Assembly (NCBI GenBank): GCA_037951105.1
Contig: JBAMJV010008004.1
Span: 1 to 64,000 of the forward strand
Direction of reading: 5' to 3'
Source: Echinarachnius parma
Lineage: Eukaryota; Echinodermata; Echinoidea; Clypeasteroida; Echinarachniidae
DNA length: 64,000 nucleotides
In this document: positions 11,901-23,000 of the stretch, piece by piece
Layout: each line of letters opens with the position of its first letter
Position numbering within the stretch: position 1 is the first letter of the stretch
Program-made: the position numbers and the translations under genes
Notes under the pieces: model-generated
What the model saw: the letters and a program-made list of their open reading frames with translations, nothing else
The model's database searches: none
What the model was told of the DNA's origin: nothing

Positions 11901-14365
11901 TGTCGGGGCAAACTTCAAAATGGTATCAACTTTGTGTTGCAAGACTTTATGCACAAATCAGTGAGTTTCGCCTACAATGCTCTCTCACTCACAACTACAA
12001 TATTTATTTGTAAAGAGATATTCATGAGATTTTCATGAATATTCATTACAATATGCAGCCAAAATCACTGATGAAAAATATAGTTCCTCGGATAGGACGA
12101 TAAATAAAGGTCCGGTGCATGAGACAGGAGTTCATGCAACATACCATATACGTAATATACGCAATAAGCATAAGTAAGGTGGTATCAGGTATGGATCGGA
12201 CAAATCTGAAAAAAGGGTATATTTGTAAACACATCAACCGACACTAACATATCGGACAGACATGGGCGTACGGCACATTTTGTCTCCTGCTACTCCGTAT
12301 AGATTAGCCTGTTGGACAATAATGCATACAAAGTAACTGAATGTTTGCTGTGGTGGTTCAAACGAAGGGACAGTATGTACGTAGGTCTTAGGAAGTGGTA
12401 CGTGGTACATCTAGTCTATGCGTATCTATTTAGTGTTTTATTTAATTCGTTATAAATAATTGAGATTTGTGTTCCTTGTACCTATTTTCGCTTATTCCTA
12501 CAGTATGTCAACAGTCATGTATCATATAATCAGTAACCATGGTAACTGACTATGAAATGTTTGACCGCTCGTCTTTTGTTTTGTGTGTAAGAAGAGTATG
12601 CTTACTCGAGCAGATATGACATACAATATATACGGTACTTATTATTGTGTTTATGAGTTATACATTGTACCACTGTAAATACACTATTGTTCCATTTGCA
12701 TTATGAAAACTTTGTAACATTCCAATGATGAAAGTACAAATTATATTGTTGTTTATCATTTGTTTTGTTTTATATACATTGGAACTTAATTAAGATAAAC
12801 TACGTTTCTGGATAAGGAAGAAGTATTCAAAAAACTTTGTATAAATACTTAAGTATTTGTGTCTATTATGCTTGTTAATTTACATTGATACAACTTAAAC
12901 TTTGTTACATTTTGTATTACTTTAAAAGGTGTTGATCGTGTGAGGGAAATTGGAATTACACACGGATTGCCTATTGTCAAATACTCAGTTGCAATCAACT
13001 AATGAACAGCTTCATGATAAAAAACAGACTTAAAGCAAAACAAAAACAAAAACAACTGGAAAAGAAGAACACCCACGTGATTGGGTGTACATTACGTGTG
13101 TTATTGTGTGGTTTTCAAATCTACTGTATGTTACTTGGATTTTGAATAATATGGTTGGAATTGTAGTAAATTAAAATTAATTTTAGATTACAATTCATTA
13201 GAATGAAATTCGTAAATAACGATAATTTTGTTTATTATATTATGTCTATATAGTAAATACCATGTAAAGCTTTGAACATTGATTGAACTTTCCTATCTAC
13301 TAGTTTGATGTCTATATCGTTATGTATATTGTAACTTGGAGGTATAGTTTTGGTCGGGTGTGTCAATTTCGTATTAATAATCACGTTATGAGAAAAGAAT
13401 TCATTCAAACTTATTTGCAATCCGTTTATATAATATAGTTTGGTCATTTAGGTGTGAACTGAGGTACATAATAAAATATATTAGATTGTCTGAACATAAC
13501 TAGGCACTCAATATGAAAACAAGATTGCATTGTATACAAATATCTTAATCTTGTTTTGCAAATATTGTTTATTATAATGTATCTGAAACTGGTAATGGAT
13601 ATGTAGTACCAAACAATGTGTATGATTGGTATATAATAATGATAGAATTGTCAATATACAAAGAACACATTATTGTCTTTCATGAATGTTTTATTTGTAT
13701 AACATACAAAATGAATCGTCATACTTTAGGGTTGTCAGTGTAATTTGTTTTGTTGTACTATATTGTTTGGTGAATCGAACGTTAAACAGTGTATGCACTA
13801 ATAATGGATATTTTCCGATTCAAATTTTAGTAAATGATGTTGTAGTGAATTGTTTTACATCCAAATTATGGAATGTATTGTACATACTAGTATAATTCTC
13901 CTTGTTAACCTGTTTCATGCAAAGTTTGCAATTTCCATAGAATTAATATAATTATAGAACCCACATTACATTGGGGGTTATACAACAATAATAATATATA
14001 TCATGTTTTAATTTGGGACCCCCTAAAAATATGTATGGTTGTAAATATTGTTCGCTTTATCTGTATTCAACCGTTCACACACATATTTTAGCTCATTTGG
14101 TCGTTCATACTTTATTTTTCTATGTTCATGATGTGAAAGTGGAATTTGCGGATTGTACTCTTTATATTATAATGTGCTTTTGTATTTGTCATACTGCATA
14201 ATTGGGATGAGAGTGATAATTTGTTTAATATTCATTTTTACTTTATTTGTATTATATGATATGTATTCGCAATACGTACATTTGCTCTAATCTACGTAAG
14301 AAAAAGAAAATCATTATCTTGTGTTGAATTATATAAGATTAAATTATACAGAGCAAAGTAATGGA
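11900..14365. other. Gene-free AT-rich stretch
   Basis: Very AT-rich sequence with scattered short frames, none with a domain, signal peptide or splice support. I see no confident repeat family here. Confidence 0.6.
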
Positions 14366-14437
14366 ACTTAACCAATTTCCTTTGAGATTCTGGAATCCCC
14401 ATAGACTTTGTGCATATCCGGCCAGTTTGAAAGGGGT
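14366..14437. repeat. Short repeat J
   Basis: A roughly 72-bp unit beginning TTAACC and ending GGGGTTAA, sharing CCATAGACTTTGT with copies at 18017-18905 (interrupted) and 23350-23402. Confidence 0.5.
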
Positions 14438-15003
14438 TAATTGAAACCCGACCTGCAATCTTCGGACAACGTACGAGTAATTTTTTCAAATGTTCATTTT
14501 CTTCATTTCAGACATTATAATAATAGCGACACTTTGAGTTTGAAAGATAGTTAGTTTTCAAAACATAATGATGACGATGATGTACGTATAGTTCATGAAG
14601 TCATGTATTAATTAAATAACATATCGTGCATGACAATGTTTCTGTAAACATTGGTAATTTAACGGAAGGACGACTATTTCCATGTTTGCTGATGACAATT
14701 TTTCTTTCTTTCAAAAAGACTGCAAACAAAGATAATTTTATATTTGTTATCCAACAGTGCTATGTACAGACAAACCATGTACATGTACCTTCTAGAATTA
14801 CATGTTTAATTATTGTTGTGATTGTTTACATGAAAATGGTGAATTAAAAGGGACAATGTAAAAGAATTTGTTTTCTTTCTGGTATATGTTTTGGTGCGAT
14901 GTCATATATTAAAAAAGTGAGGGTTAGAGTGAAAGAGAGAAGGGGATTGGGAAGAGGGGGAGAAAGAAAGGTTGAACGATGTATATATACAGTCAAACAT
15001 GTC

Positions 15004-15135
15004 TTAGCTGCCACCTGTCTATAGCAGCCAATCTGCCTATAGTGACCACCAAAAGTGGAACCTGTCTATAGACATCACCTGTCTACAGTGGCCACTCTTC
15101 CTGTTTCCCCTGGTGGTCACTACAGACAGGTTTCA
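15004..15135. repeat. Degenerate minisatellite (CCTGTCTATAG units)
   Basis: Repeated CCTGTCTATAG/TGTCTACAG plus CCACC motifs with a period of roughly 20-40 bp, ending with an inverted version (GGTGGTCACTACAGACAGG). It has no coding content. Confidence 0.6.
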
Positions 15136-15429
15136 TTGTGATTGTTAACTTGTACCTGTAATTACAATAATTGACAACTTATTAATTTGAGATTTGAGTT
15201 CGAGTTTGCTGTGGGCAAAGTACAAATTTATTTTAGTAAATTTATGCAATAGATGACAAAACACCCAAGACACCTTCGATAAACAATCATTAGATCCGCT
15301 ATATACACATATATAGTATTAAACATTAATAGATAGATATTCAAATCTGGGAAAAACATGTTTGATTCCATATTGACAAAGTACTGGCTTAATGATGGCT
15401 CGAATTCTCATACATTATGAGAGGATTAT

Positions 15430-15784
15430 TTAAAGGTGCACCTTTAAAGTGTCAGATATTGCCCAAAATGACATTTGAGACTTCAATCCTATACCAAAAT
15501 CATCGTGTCCTAATGATGTGTGAAAGTTTCATTGAAAAAGAACACTGCTTTCCTGGTTAATAAAGCAAAAATTTGCGTCAGCTTTTAAACTCATTACAGT
15601 ATGACGTTTTAGACATTTATGACCGTTTATAAATGCTCTTGAGCTGAATGATTATCAATGATATATAATGTCATACTAAAGGGGCATTTGAAAAGATCTA
15701 ACCCTATTTTATTCTTCTCTTACAAACAACACGATAGAAGAGAAATATGGAAGCTCAAATACATTTTTTACAGGTGCACCTTCC
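15430..15784 (-). mobile_element. Miniature element family B, copy 1
   Basis: It begins TTAAAGGTGCACCTTTAAAG and ends ACAGGTGCACC; the terminal TTAA on the right is lost. It shares its interior (CTCTTACCATAAGCC-type palindrome, TTGGGCAATATCTGACAC) with copies at 33772-34202 and 43186-43573. Confidence 0.75.
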
Positions 15785-16225
15785 AGGAATGTTGTCTCAC
15801 TGTTAGTCATGTAATATCAAATACAATTTCAGTTCATTCATTAAATTCAGTCCGTGAACGAATGTGAGACAACAAAATGTAATTAAATTGGAGCTAGATT
15901 TAACCAACAATTGAGGATTCTTGCTTGAGATTAAACTAGACAAATCCATGGACAAAGCATGGATACCCAATAATTGCAAATATATATTTCTTTCACAACA
16001 CGTATAACTCACAGAGAAGTTAAACATTCCTTCTATTCTTCAGAAAAGAAGAAAATGTGAAGAAGTTCTTGCACCCTACATGTATAAAGTACAGTCACAA
16101 ACAAACTTAGTGAACAAACTTAGTTAACTAACATGATAGCAATAAGCAATATGGAAATGTCACTGCTTTTTAGTTGAATTCAAACAGAGGAAACTGACTA
16201 GAAATATTTTTAAATCATTCAAAAT

Positions 16226-16320
16226 GAGCTAAGAAAAATAGGCTTTGCCAGGAATCAAACCAGAGACCTTCAGATTGATAGACCGGTGCTCAACCCATTG
16301 AGCCACAAAGACTCTTGAAT
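16226..16320 (-). mobile_element. tRNA-derived SINE head
   Basis: On the minus strand it reads TGGCTCAATGGG (A-box-like), then GAGCACCGGTCTA and GGTCTCTGGTTTGATTCC (B-box). The ends CTTTG and CAAAG could pair like an acceptor stem. The same GAGCACC and GGTCTC blocks occur at 49283-49345, so this is a repeat family rather than a tRNA gene. Confidence 0.65.
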
Positions 16321-16322
16321 GT

Positions 16323-16340
16323 GGGGGGGGGGGGGGGGGG
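16323..16340. repeat. Poly-G tract
   Basis: Eighteen consecutive G residues next to the SINE head. Confidence 0.9.
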
Positions 16341-18016
16341 CAATTCCCATGAAACCTTTTTATGGCTCCATTAGTCAGAAGCTATCAAGTTATCTAGTTT
16401 GGGATTATGGTCACAGTAATACAAATCATAGGAGGGTAATTACTAAAATGTAGACAAAGGTTAAATGTAATTGGGTGAACCCAAATAAGACTAGAATTCA
16501 TTAATATTGATTTAACTAAATACTTTTAACTTTACCTCATTACAAATTGGCGAGGGAATGAATGAACATGTACAATATGGGACATAACACATACTTGACA
16601 ATATAATACTTATAATAGCTTGCGAGCTAATTTAAAGGGGATCAGATACTGACAATTTTCCCCTCCAAATCATGCAGCTGCATAGGAGAAATAGTCAGAC
16701 AGTTAGAGGAAAAAACAAATCCCTTCTTGAAAATAAGTCATTTATTCATATAGGGCAATGTAAATTGGCTCTCCATATGTTTTGTACACAATTTTTGATC
16801 TAAAATATATTTCCTTTTCTCAAATGCTTTCCGTAGTTAAGTTTCAAATATGTTATGCAGACCAGCTGAATATATTTCAACATAACATATCATGACTGAC
16901 TATGAAGAATGGAAAATTGTGTCTATGAAGGTTATTGAATAACAAAATAGACATTTCAGTAAAGAAAAAAACATGAATGAAGTTGTAAACAAATTTGTGA
17001 GAGAGACAAGCATATTTGAATCCCCATACTTAAATAATCTTAAAGGTTTATCTTTTTACCAATTTTTCCTCAAACTTTCAGAGTTCCTCCTATTCCACTT
17101 AATATATCTAAACAAATGAATATATATGACATTAATATAACTGATTTCAGATTGCAATTGTTAAATACTTCTCCTTTTCAAGGAATTTATTGCATCTAGA
17201 AGAAAAAAGAGTGTTGGTTTGGAAAGGATTTTATATGCATTTTCAGAACAAGGATCTCTCTAGATGAATCAAATAAATAAATATAATTATTCCAATATAA
17301 GAGTTTATAAACTACAACATAAATGTGATCAGCTACACCGAAACCCTCTAGTTATTTGCAATGGTCAAAGTAGGTTTTTCTAATAATATTGATTGAAATC
17401 TTATCTAAAAAATGACAGAATTTAGATCAATAAGCGGAGTTTTCATAATTCTGTTGACACATTCAGTTAATATACCAAAACCAGAATATCAAAGATTATG
17501 AATCAAAGTTTACTGGACAAACTTATTTGGAAGCCAATGTCTCAATCGATGACAGCAATTCATGGACAAATATAGGAAAAATATGCATCGCAAGGTACTT
17601 ACAGATGAACAGTTTACAAATAATTAATCCCATACACATCAGAGATTCAAGAAAAACAGCAGTGGTTGGAAAATAAGTGCTCTTTGACTAAATAACACAA
17701 TTATTTGATGACGTTGAGCCAGGTACCAAAGTATCATTAGCAGATGATGTCAAATATATGATGTACACTTCATCAGTAGAGTCCCATCATCCTAGGTGTA
17801 TCCCACCCATAATTACACATTGATTTTATGCCATTTAAGAGGAAAAGATTGCAATCTCTTTGATAGCCGGGACTCCCATTTTCACAATGTTAGTATTATT
17901 TGCATAGAACTAGCATCTCTCTATCTTTTAGCTCAACCTCTCAATGACTATCTGAGAAAAAACAGGCATCCTTTTGCAGTTTCTACTTGATACATTTCTT
18001 TAACATTCTTTTGCTT

Positions 18017-18905
18017 AACCCATTCCCTTCAAGATTCTGAAATCTCCATAGACTTTGTACACAACCCACCAGGTTCCCATACTGTATGAGCCGTTAATTT
18101 CACGAGGGTTTTATTTTCGCAAATTTCGCGAATCAGTAGAGAGACGCATTCGCATGCACTTGGTCGGCCAGTCCCCCGGCAGACATCAAGTAGTGGTCTG
18201 GTAGCTACTGCAAGAAAGAAAGCAGCTGTCGAAGCTCAATTTATCTAGATCTAACCTGAACTAGAACTTCATCTCAATCTATTTCCTCTGCTTACGTGAC
18301 TGCATAGAATTTGGGAACAATAAAGAAAACATGTGCACAAAAACAAGAAAAAAACAGAGCCAGGTCTGATTCGCATCGTATCGATTGTTGCATGCACTGC
18401 ACCCTCCCTGTATACGTACATATGTATTTCGCTGCTGCACTTGCACATGAAGTTGAACTTCGTAATATTAATAGAAATTAAATTGTACCGGAGTCATCGC
18501 CTCATTGCATGTACACAATGATAATCGGCAAGTTGTAAATGAATGACGCTAGTTGTCAGAAAATTGCCCAAAATAGCGGCGCTATGACTAGGAAATTTGC
18601 CAAAATGTGATGAAGACACGATCGGCCACCGAGGCCTTTTATGTCCTATTATCGTAGGAAATTTTGTTATCGAGGTAAACCTGAACAGTATGTCACCATA
18701 TTTCCGTTAAAAAGTGTCAGCAATGCTAATACTGTAAGTAATTTACAAATATGATGTATCTTTGAAGATGATTTATTGTCATAAATTGTCACTACTTTTT
18801 GAGTGAACCAGCGGCTTGACGATCGCGAAATCAACAACACGCCAAAATGTTGGTTACCCTCTCATTCACGAAAATATTTGCGTATACAGTAGTCAAGGGG
18901 TTAAG
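18017..18905. repeat. Repeat J interrupted by element M
   Basis: J starts TTAACCCATTCCC at about 18017 and runs to CAGGTTCCCATA, then resumes after the M insertion as TAGTCAAGGGGTTAAG. The uninterrupted copy near 23380-23402 (GGTTCCCATAGCC) shows the empty site. Confidence 0.6.
18082..18889. mobile_element. TA-flanked miniature element M
   Basis: About 808 bp with weak terminal inverted repeats: CTGTATGAGCCG at the left and the complement of GCGTATACAG at the right, followed inward by TTTCGTGA and TTTCGCG motifs. It is flanked by TA on both sides, and a related empty site (GGTTCCCATAGCC) is seen at about 23385. TA duplications are typical of Tc1/mariner-type insertion; there is no transposase. 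Confidence 0.6.
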
Positions 18906-19772
18906 AAGTGGATTTTGCCCATGTCACATCTCTCTGATAGCCACTGCTACACCAGCATGATCATTCCACCCGTCGGCTTTAACATATCATGTGTCCTTTT
19001 TCACAGCACATTCAACATTTTATGATATCTCCTTTTGTGGATTCTTCTCAATTCATTTCTTTGACGCTTGTTTGCTAAAGACGCAGATTGTGCAAACAGC
19101 CCAACCGCATTGATAGCCACCACTACACCATCATATTCAATCAGCCTTCCTAGCTTACACATTTAATGTGTCCTTTTCCGGAGCACCTCATTTGACATTT
19201 TCTGAGTTGCAACATATACCTCCTTTTGTGGTTTTGTCTCAATACTTTTCTTTGATGCTCGTTTGCCAAAGAAGCAGATTGTGCCAACAGCCCACGCTCT
19301 CTATTAATAGCCATCGCTGCACCAATATAATCGATCCACCTGCCTGGCTCACACATTAAATGTGTCCTTTTTTGGTGAACCTTCTCCAATACTTTCTAAA
19401 TTTGGAATAGAGATCTCCTTATTGCAGAGTCCTTAATTACTGATTTAAACATCTCGTAAAGTTTATCTGCTAAAAGAGCTGATTGCCCCCCCTTTTGAAG
19501 CCACCGCTAGGCCAATGAGATTCTCCTGATTGTCAACTGCAATTCATTTGACAGTAAAACTTCATTTATCTTTTGGGGGTTTCGGCATCTCCTCTACTTT
19601 CTGAGTTTGTCAAAACAGACATCTTCACTTGCAGTTTCGTCTCAATGCGCTTTATTAACGCACGTCCGCTTTGAATGCTTGTCAGCTAAAGATGCTGATG
19701 GCGCCCTTTTTGGAGCCACTGCTAAATCAATATTATTCTCGGGAATCTCATCCGCAATCCATTAGTACAACT
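18890..19772 (-). pseudogene. Decayed tandem copies of the syntaxin-17 last exon
   Basis: Five degenerate units of about 190-215 bp follow the syntaxin-17 stop codon. The segment GCTCGTCCGCTGATGAAGCC of the live exon (about 19868) has counterparts near 19676, 19462, 19257 and 19065, with a shorter trace near 18930. Each is followed by an AGCCAC-type block. The stop-proximal part (TTCGGCATCTCC, ACTTTCTGAGTTTG) is also repeated near 19584. All copies have indels and no long frame, so they are dead. Confidence 0.8.
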
Positions 19773-20018
19773 TCATTTGTCTTTCTTGGGTTCGGCATCT
19801 CCACTACTTTCTGAGTTTGTTAAAACGGACATCTCTATTTGCAGTTTCTTCTCGTTGCGTTTTTTTAATGCTCGTCCGCTGATGAAGCCAATTGCACTGC
19901 CTCCGAGAGCCACAGCAGCGCCCATCTTCACCCCGGCAACGAAACCAACCGGACCGCCCACAATGCCTCCAATAAGGGCGCCCCCTAGAGGTAGCATGGC
20001 TGCTTTGTAGGTAGATGC
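19773..20018 (-). CDS. STX17: STX17 exon 6 (membrane hairpin and stop)
   Basis: Acceptor CCTTCCTAG; the exon starts ASTYKAAMLPLGG in phase 0 and ends PKKDK before the stop at 19773. It encodes both glycine-zipper membrane segments and the cytosolic tail. A TTTATT at 19651-19656 (AATAAA on the minus strand), 117 bases past the stop, is a possible polyadenylation signal but lies within the decayed exon copies. Confidence 0.9.
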   Translation of the reverse strand, partial: ASTYKAAMLPLGGALIGGIVGGPVGFVAGVKMGAAVALGGSAIGFISGRALKKRNEKKLQIEMSVLTNSESSGDAEPKKDK

Positions 20019-23000
20019 CTAGGAAGGATAGAATAGTTAATAATAATATGGGTGTTTCTAAGCACGACTTACGGTACCTAACAACTAATATGTGTGGTAC
20101 CTAAAATCAATTACTGTTACTACTTAGCCAAACAAATACGAAAAAGATAGTGAATGACATCAACATTTCATGTGAAGGTTTATAATAGTGCTAGAAATTT
20201 AAAAATTGTGGGAGATAATAATCCCCAAAGTCCTTAAGGAACACAGAAACTAGAGAGAGATAGTGAAACGAAACTCTGTATGACACAAATATCCTCCTTT
20301 CAGTAAAGTACATATAAAGACAGTTTGCAGAGAGCTGCACCTTTTTAAATGTTTATGTAAATGATTATAATGCTCAATATTTTACCACAAACACAATGCT
20401 GGGATGATTGCCCATTTGGGCAGATTTGGATAAAAACGTCTGCTCATTTTGGTTGCCTAATTTGGCAAGTTCGATTTGACAAATTTGTCACATTTTAATG
20501 GCCAAAATAAAACAAACGTTCAATTTTGTAGCCAGCGGGCCAGTGCTTATTATAAGTCCTGGGGATAAAAGGTTACATTGTATACATGTACCTTGAGTAA
20601 ATGCTTCACTCCTTTCGACACATTCCCCTGCGCTGCATCAATGTTATTCTCTATGCTGTCAACTTTCTCTTGTTGTGCCTGAGAGTAAAATCAAAATGAT
20701 ATTGAAATAATGCCTTTGTATTTTCTTTGGTGTAAAAATCCCAATTATATGACAAGAATGACTGCACAGATATTGGCAAAAGCAGCTTACATAAATTGTG
20801 ACTTTAATTTTAGGCTTATTTGGATACATTCCCTGCGCTGCATCAATATTATTCTCTGTCAACTTTCTCCTGTTGTGCCTGTGAGAAAAACAAAATGATA
20901 TTCAAATCATTCATGTTTACATTCTAAGGGGTAGAAATCACAGTTAGATAGCAAGAATGATTGCACAGCTATGATGGCCCGGATTCACAAAGCAGGTTTG
21001 TACAAACCATGGTTTATCCATGGTCTACCTCTATGGAGTGCCATTTGTAAACTGATGGAGTAAGAATGTAAACTCCTTACTTGTTAACAATGTTGATGGT
21101 ACACATTTACAAAATGCACCAAATAAATGTTTGTCTTCTCACATGGTGAAATTTGCTGGTAAGCAAGCACTAACAGTCATATCATTAGAAATTATAAACT
21201 GTTTTACTTGTATACGAGCAGCACTCCATAGATGTAGAGCATGGATAAACCGTGGTTTGTACAAACCTGCTTTGTGAATCCGGGCCGATATGTTTTACAA
21301 TATTTAAACTGTGCATGATTAAACATGGCACAGATAGTATTATTAATAAATAATGTAGATGATCGCCAATAGGTACTAGTGCAAAACAGTTTACAACGTA
21401 TTTGGACACATTCCTCTGTGCTGTGTCAATATATACCCTAAAATCATGCAGGAATTAATAGGCATACCTTTGCATTGCAAGAAGAAGGCGTGTTGCAATT
21501 GTACTACAACATACCAACCTTTATTTGGATCATCCATGGAATAATACACCTGTCTAATCCCCTTTTTACTGACTAATCCCCCTTCTCAAAGATGGTCTAA
21601 TGCGGAAAACAAACCCTGGACATTGTCCTAGATTTGTTACTGTGGTTGCTCCAAATGGAACCAATCATATCAACCTTGTATTCAAGATGGAATTGGAGGG
21701 ATATAAGGTGCTTTTCTATTGTGTGGATGCAGCGTCAACCCTCTCCATTCGCTACATGTATCTTTTAACCCCTTACAATTTTAGCCGATACACGGTTTCA
21801 ACATACTCTCCACAAAATCACCCACATTGATAACATCCTAGGTGAAAATGAGGTACAAGATTTTGGACGAACCCAAACCTTGCATGAACATGTTCTCAGT
21901 TCTGGCAGAAAACATGTAAGAGAACTGGATGCATGCGCAAACTGCTTAAATGACGTCACCGTGCGTCTACTTCAACATGACAATAAAAAAGCCCTTAATG
22001 TTTCAGCCAGGGAGGACAAAAACAAATGAATCCTAAAAACCCAGCAGTGTACTCTCACCTGTACTTGGGCAGAAAAGTTGTGCGTCAGACTGTTGAGTTC
22101 CACCAGCTCATCCCTGAGATCATCCCACGAGTCCTGGACTTCTTGCGACGGTCCCACTTCCTGCACTTGTTGCTGCTGCTTTGTCAGGAAAGCCTCGGTG
22201 GAGTTATCATTAGAGAGTTGTTCTGATAATGGATCAGTCAAATCGCTGGACGAACTGGGAGTACTTGCTGTATTTATAGGGATGAATAAGAGAAACAACA
22301 AAATAACACATGTATGCTGCTGCTGTTGCTTTGACAGGTAAGCTGCAGTGAAGTTGACAGGAAACAGCGGGTCAGATAACCAATCGGTCATATTGCTAGA
22401 CAAACTTGGAGTACTTGGTGTATTTATAGGGATAAATTTGAGAAACAAAATACACATTTGATATCTATGGTGCTGTTGCTTTGTCAGAAAAGGCTCAGTG
22501 GAGTTGTTGTGGAACACATTTTCTGAGTTTCATTTGACAGAGTCAAACTGAAAATGGATTGAATTTAACTGATTGAAATGATTTGGTTGAATCCATGGTA
22601 TAACTTGAGTTTTTTTTTTATGTGCTGTTTTATGGACGAATTAAAGAACCTAGGGTCTGAATTCAGGATTTTGCCTGAAAACTGGCATTTATGCAGTGAA
22701 CATTGCATACCTTCTAGTGAGTTTCCATGCTTAAATCGTGACCGTAGCCCCTGGCTTTCATCAGAGTCTGACACAAGGATGGATCCGAGGAGGGACTGGG
22801 TCATGACCGGGGGTCGAGGGGCGAGCTCTCTACCCCGCAGAGTTCGATGACCTTGACCACCGCCTGGATGACCTCCTCCTTGACCGGCGACACCTGGTCA
22901 TCGAAGGCTTCAAGGTCAGCTTCACACAGCTGCATTCGCACCTTCTCCATTTCTCTGACGTTGGCCTTCAGTTGCTGTGGATGTATGTGAATGAAAGGTA

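Larger units (their letters stand above)
15785..18016. other. Gene-free stretch with one SINE head
   Basis: AT-rich DNA lacking a supported gene. Apart from the SINE fragment at 16226-16320 and the G-tract after it, I see no structure. Confidence 0.55.

Noticed and set aside
21972-22517. 181-codon minus-strand frame as a single gene
   Set aside because: It is STX17 exon 4 plus read-through into its decayed tandem copies and the following intron.
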